Origin: Candidatus Hydrogenedentes bacterium UBA2224
Lineage (GTDB): Bacteria > Hydrogenedentota > Hydrogenedentia > Hydrogenedentales > SLHB01
Length of the DNA: 14,459 nucleotides
Assembly (NCBI GenBank): GCA_002348185.1
Contig: DDYW01000132.1
Coordinates: forward strand, 1-14,459
Reading direction: 5' to 3'
The first letter of the stretch is position 1. Every line of letters starts with the position of its first letter. The notes under the pieces were generated by a model. The model was given only the letters and a program-made list of their open reading frames with translations. It searched no databases and was not told where the DNA came from. Position numbers and translations under genes: made by a program. Below are positions 14,183 to 14,459 of the stretch, one piece after another.

Positions 14183-14227
14183 GTGGACCCAGTGGACGGC
14201 AGGGACGCTATGGACGGTATGGACGTG
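14183..14227. repeat. Nonamer tandem array (five 9-bp units)
   Basis: Five units run without gaps: GTGGACCCA, GTGGACGGC, AGGGACGCT, ATGGACGGT, ATGGACGTG. The core is RTGGACNNN with the third unit degenerate. On the opposite strand the array at 9816-9869 reads as TATGGGAGG-type units, so both arrays share a 9-bp period and an RTGGRM core. The flanking stretches 14121-14182 and 14228-14299 hold nothing I recognise. Confidence 0.7.
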
Positions 14228-14299
14228 GCTGCCTGAACGATGGTGAAGGGTCGGACAAGAGCGTGGTTTGCTGTATCACACGGGGCCACGTGATCATTC

Positions 14300-14459
14300 G
14301 AACAGGGGTCTTGTAGCGCAGGCGTCTCGCCTGCATCCGGCTCGCCCCCGGAAGATCAAAAATGCAGGCGAGACGCCTGCGCTACAAGACACGAATGTCC
14401 CCGCGAAAGACGGTCCGGAGAAGAAGACGAAGAACGGGGACATGTTCCAAGCGCCGTCC
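14300..14459. repeat. Right terminal inverted repeat (pairs with 1-160)
   Basis: This is the reverse complement of the left end, with four mismatches over 160 bp and a terminal block of 99 bp with none. Similarity ends at about 14300, where the right copy runs into unrelated sequence. Both ends of the window stop at the same base of the repeat, which is what an assembly break at a shared vertex would produce. Confidence 0.93.
14309..14389. repeat. Large palindromic hairpin, right copy
   Basis: This is the inverted counterpart of 71-151. Arms 14309-14336 and 14362-14389 pair over 28 bp around a 25-nt loop. The two copies differ only at two loop bases (positions 100 and 117 in left-end numbering), so the stem is fully conserved and both substitutions fall in the loop. 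Confidence 0.85.

Noticed and set aside
1..14459. Composite transposon with 160-bp terminal inverted repeats
   Set aside because: No transposase, integrase or resolvase is present inside, and the cargo is ordinary metabolic and structural genes. The exact 99-bp match fits an assembly break better.

Overview
The window is a GC-rich bacterial segment of 14,459 bases with eight supported protein genes. I see no tRNA, rRNA, transposase, phage gene or CRISPR array. The gene families (a large DUF6259-like exported glycosidase-type protein, a URO-D superfamily protein, a DHDPS-family lyase, a ribulokinase, an M42 peptidase, zinc-ribbon/TPR membrane proteins) and the palindromic repeats suggest an uncultivated, heterotrophic, Gram-negative-type bacterium. 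It would fit Hydrogenedentota or a Planctomycetota/Verrucomicrobiota-like lineage, but this placement is inference from gene style and not proven by a marker gene.

Layout. (1) 1-343: a repeat arm followed by a plausible promoter. (2) 344-5960, plus strand: an atypical NAD-dependent epimerase-like protein, a DHDPS/NAL-family aldolase starting 2 nt after the preceding stop codon, and a 1129-residue secreted glycoside-hydrolase-like protein. Together these look like a sugar or sugar-acid utilisation cluster. (3) 5961-9410, plus strand: a near-consensus housekeeping promoter (TTGACA-N17-TAGAAT) drives a compact three-gene locus. It encodes a 56-residue membrane zinc-ribbon microprotein, a zinc-ribbon/transmembrane/TPR protein, and an exported TPR/coiled-coil protein. 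The small gene is easily missed, and this locus is the best candidate here for an undescribed system. (4) 9411-9964: a gene-free interval holding a 222-bp element built from nested palindromes (27-bp perfect inverted ends, internal hairpins), a solo copy of one arm, and a nonamer tandem array. (5) 9965-11650, plus strand: a ribulokinase (AraB-type) with its own weak promoter. (6) 11675-14080, minus strand: an M42 aminopeptidase and a URO-D-like protein, converging on the ribulokinase gene with 24 bp between them. (7) 14081-14459: an extended -10 motif, a second nonamer array, and the inverted copy of the left-end repeat.

The two ends of the window are inverted copies of one another over about 160 bp. 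The outermost 99 bp are identical, and the first mismatch is at base 100. 99 is a common assembler k-mer size, so the ends are most simply read as a contig that stops at both sides on the same repeat vertex. A real 14-kb segment flanked by inverted repeats, possibly invertible, remains possible.

Carbohydrate-related functions dominate the named genes (ribulokinase, lyase, epimerase-like, glycosidase-like), but no complete pathway is present. The zinc-ribbon/TPR locus appears unrelated to them and is probably envelope-associated.
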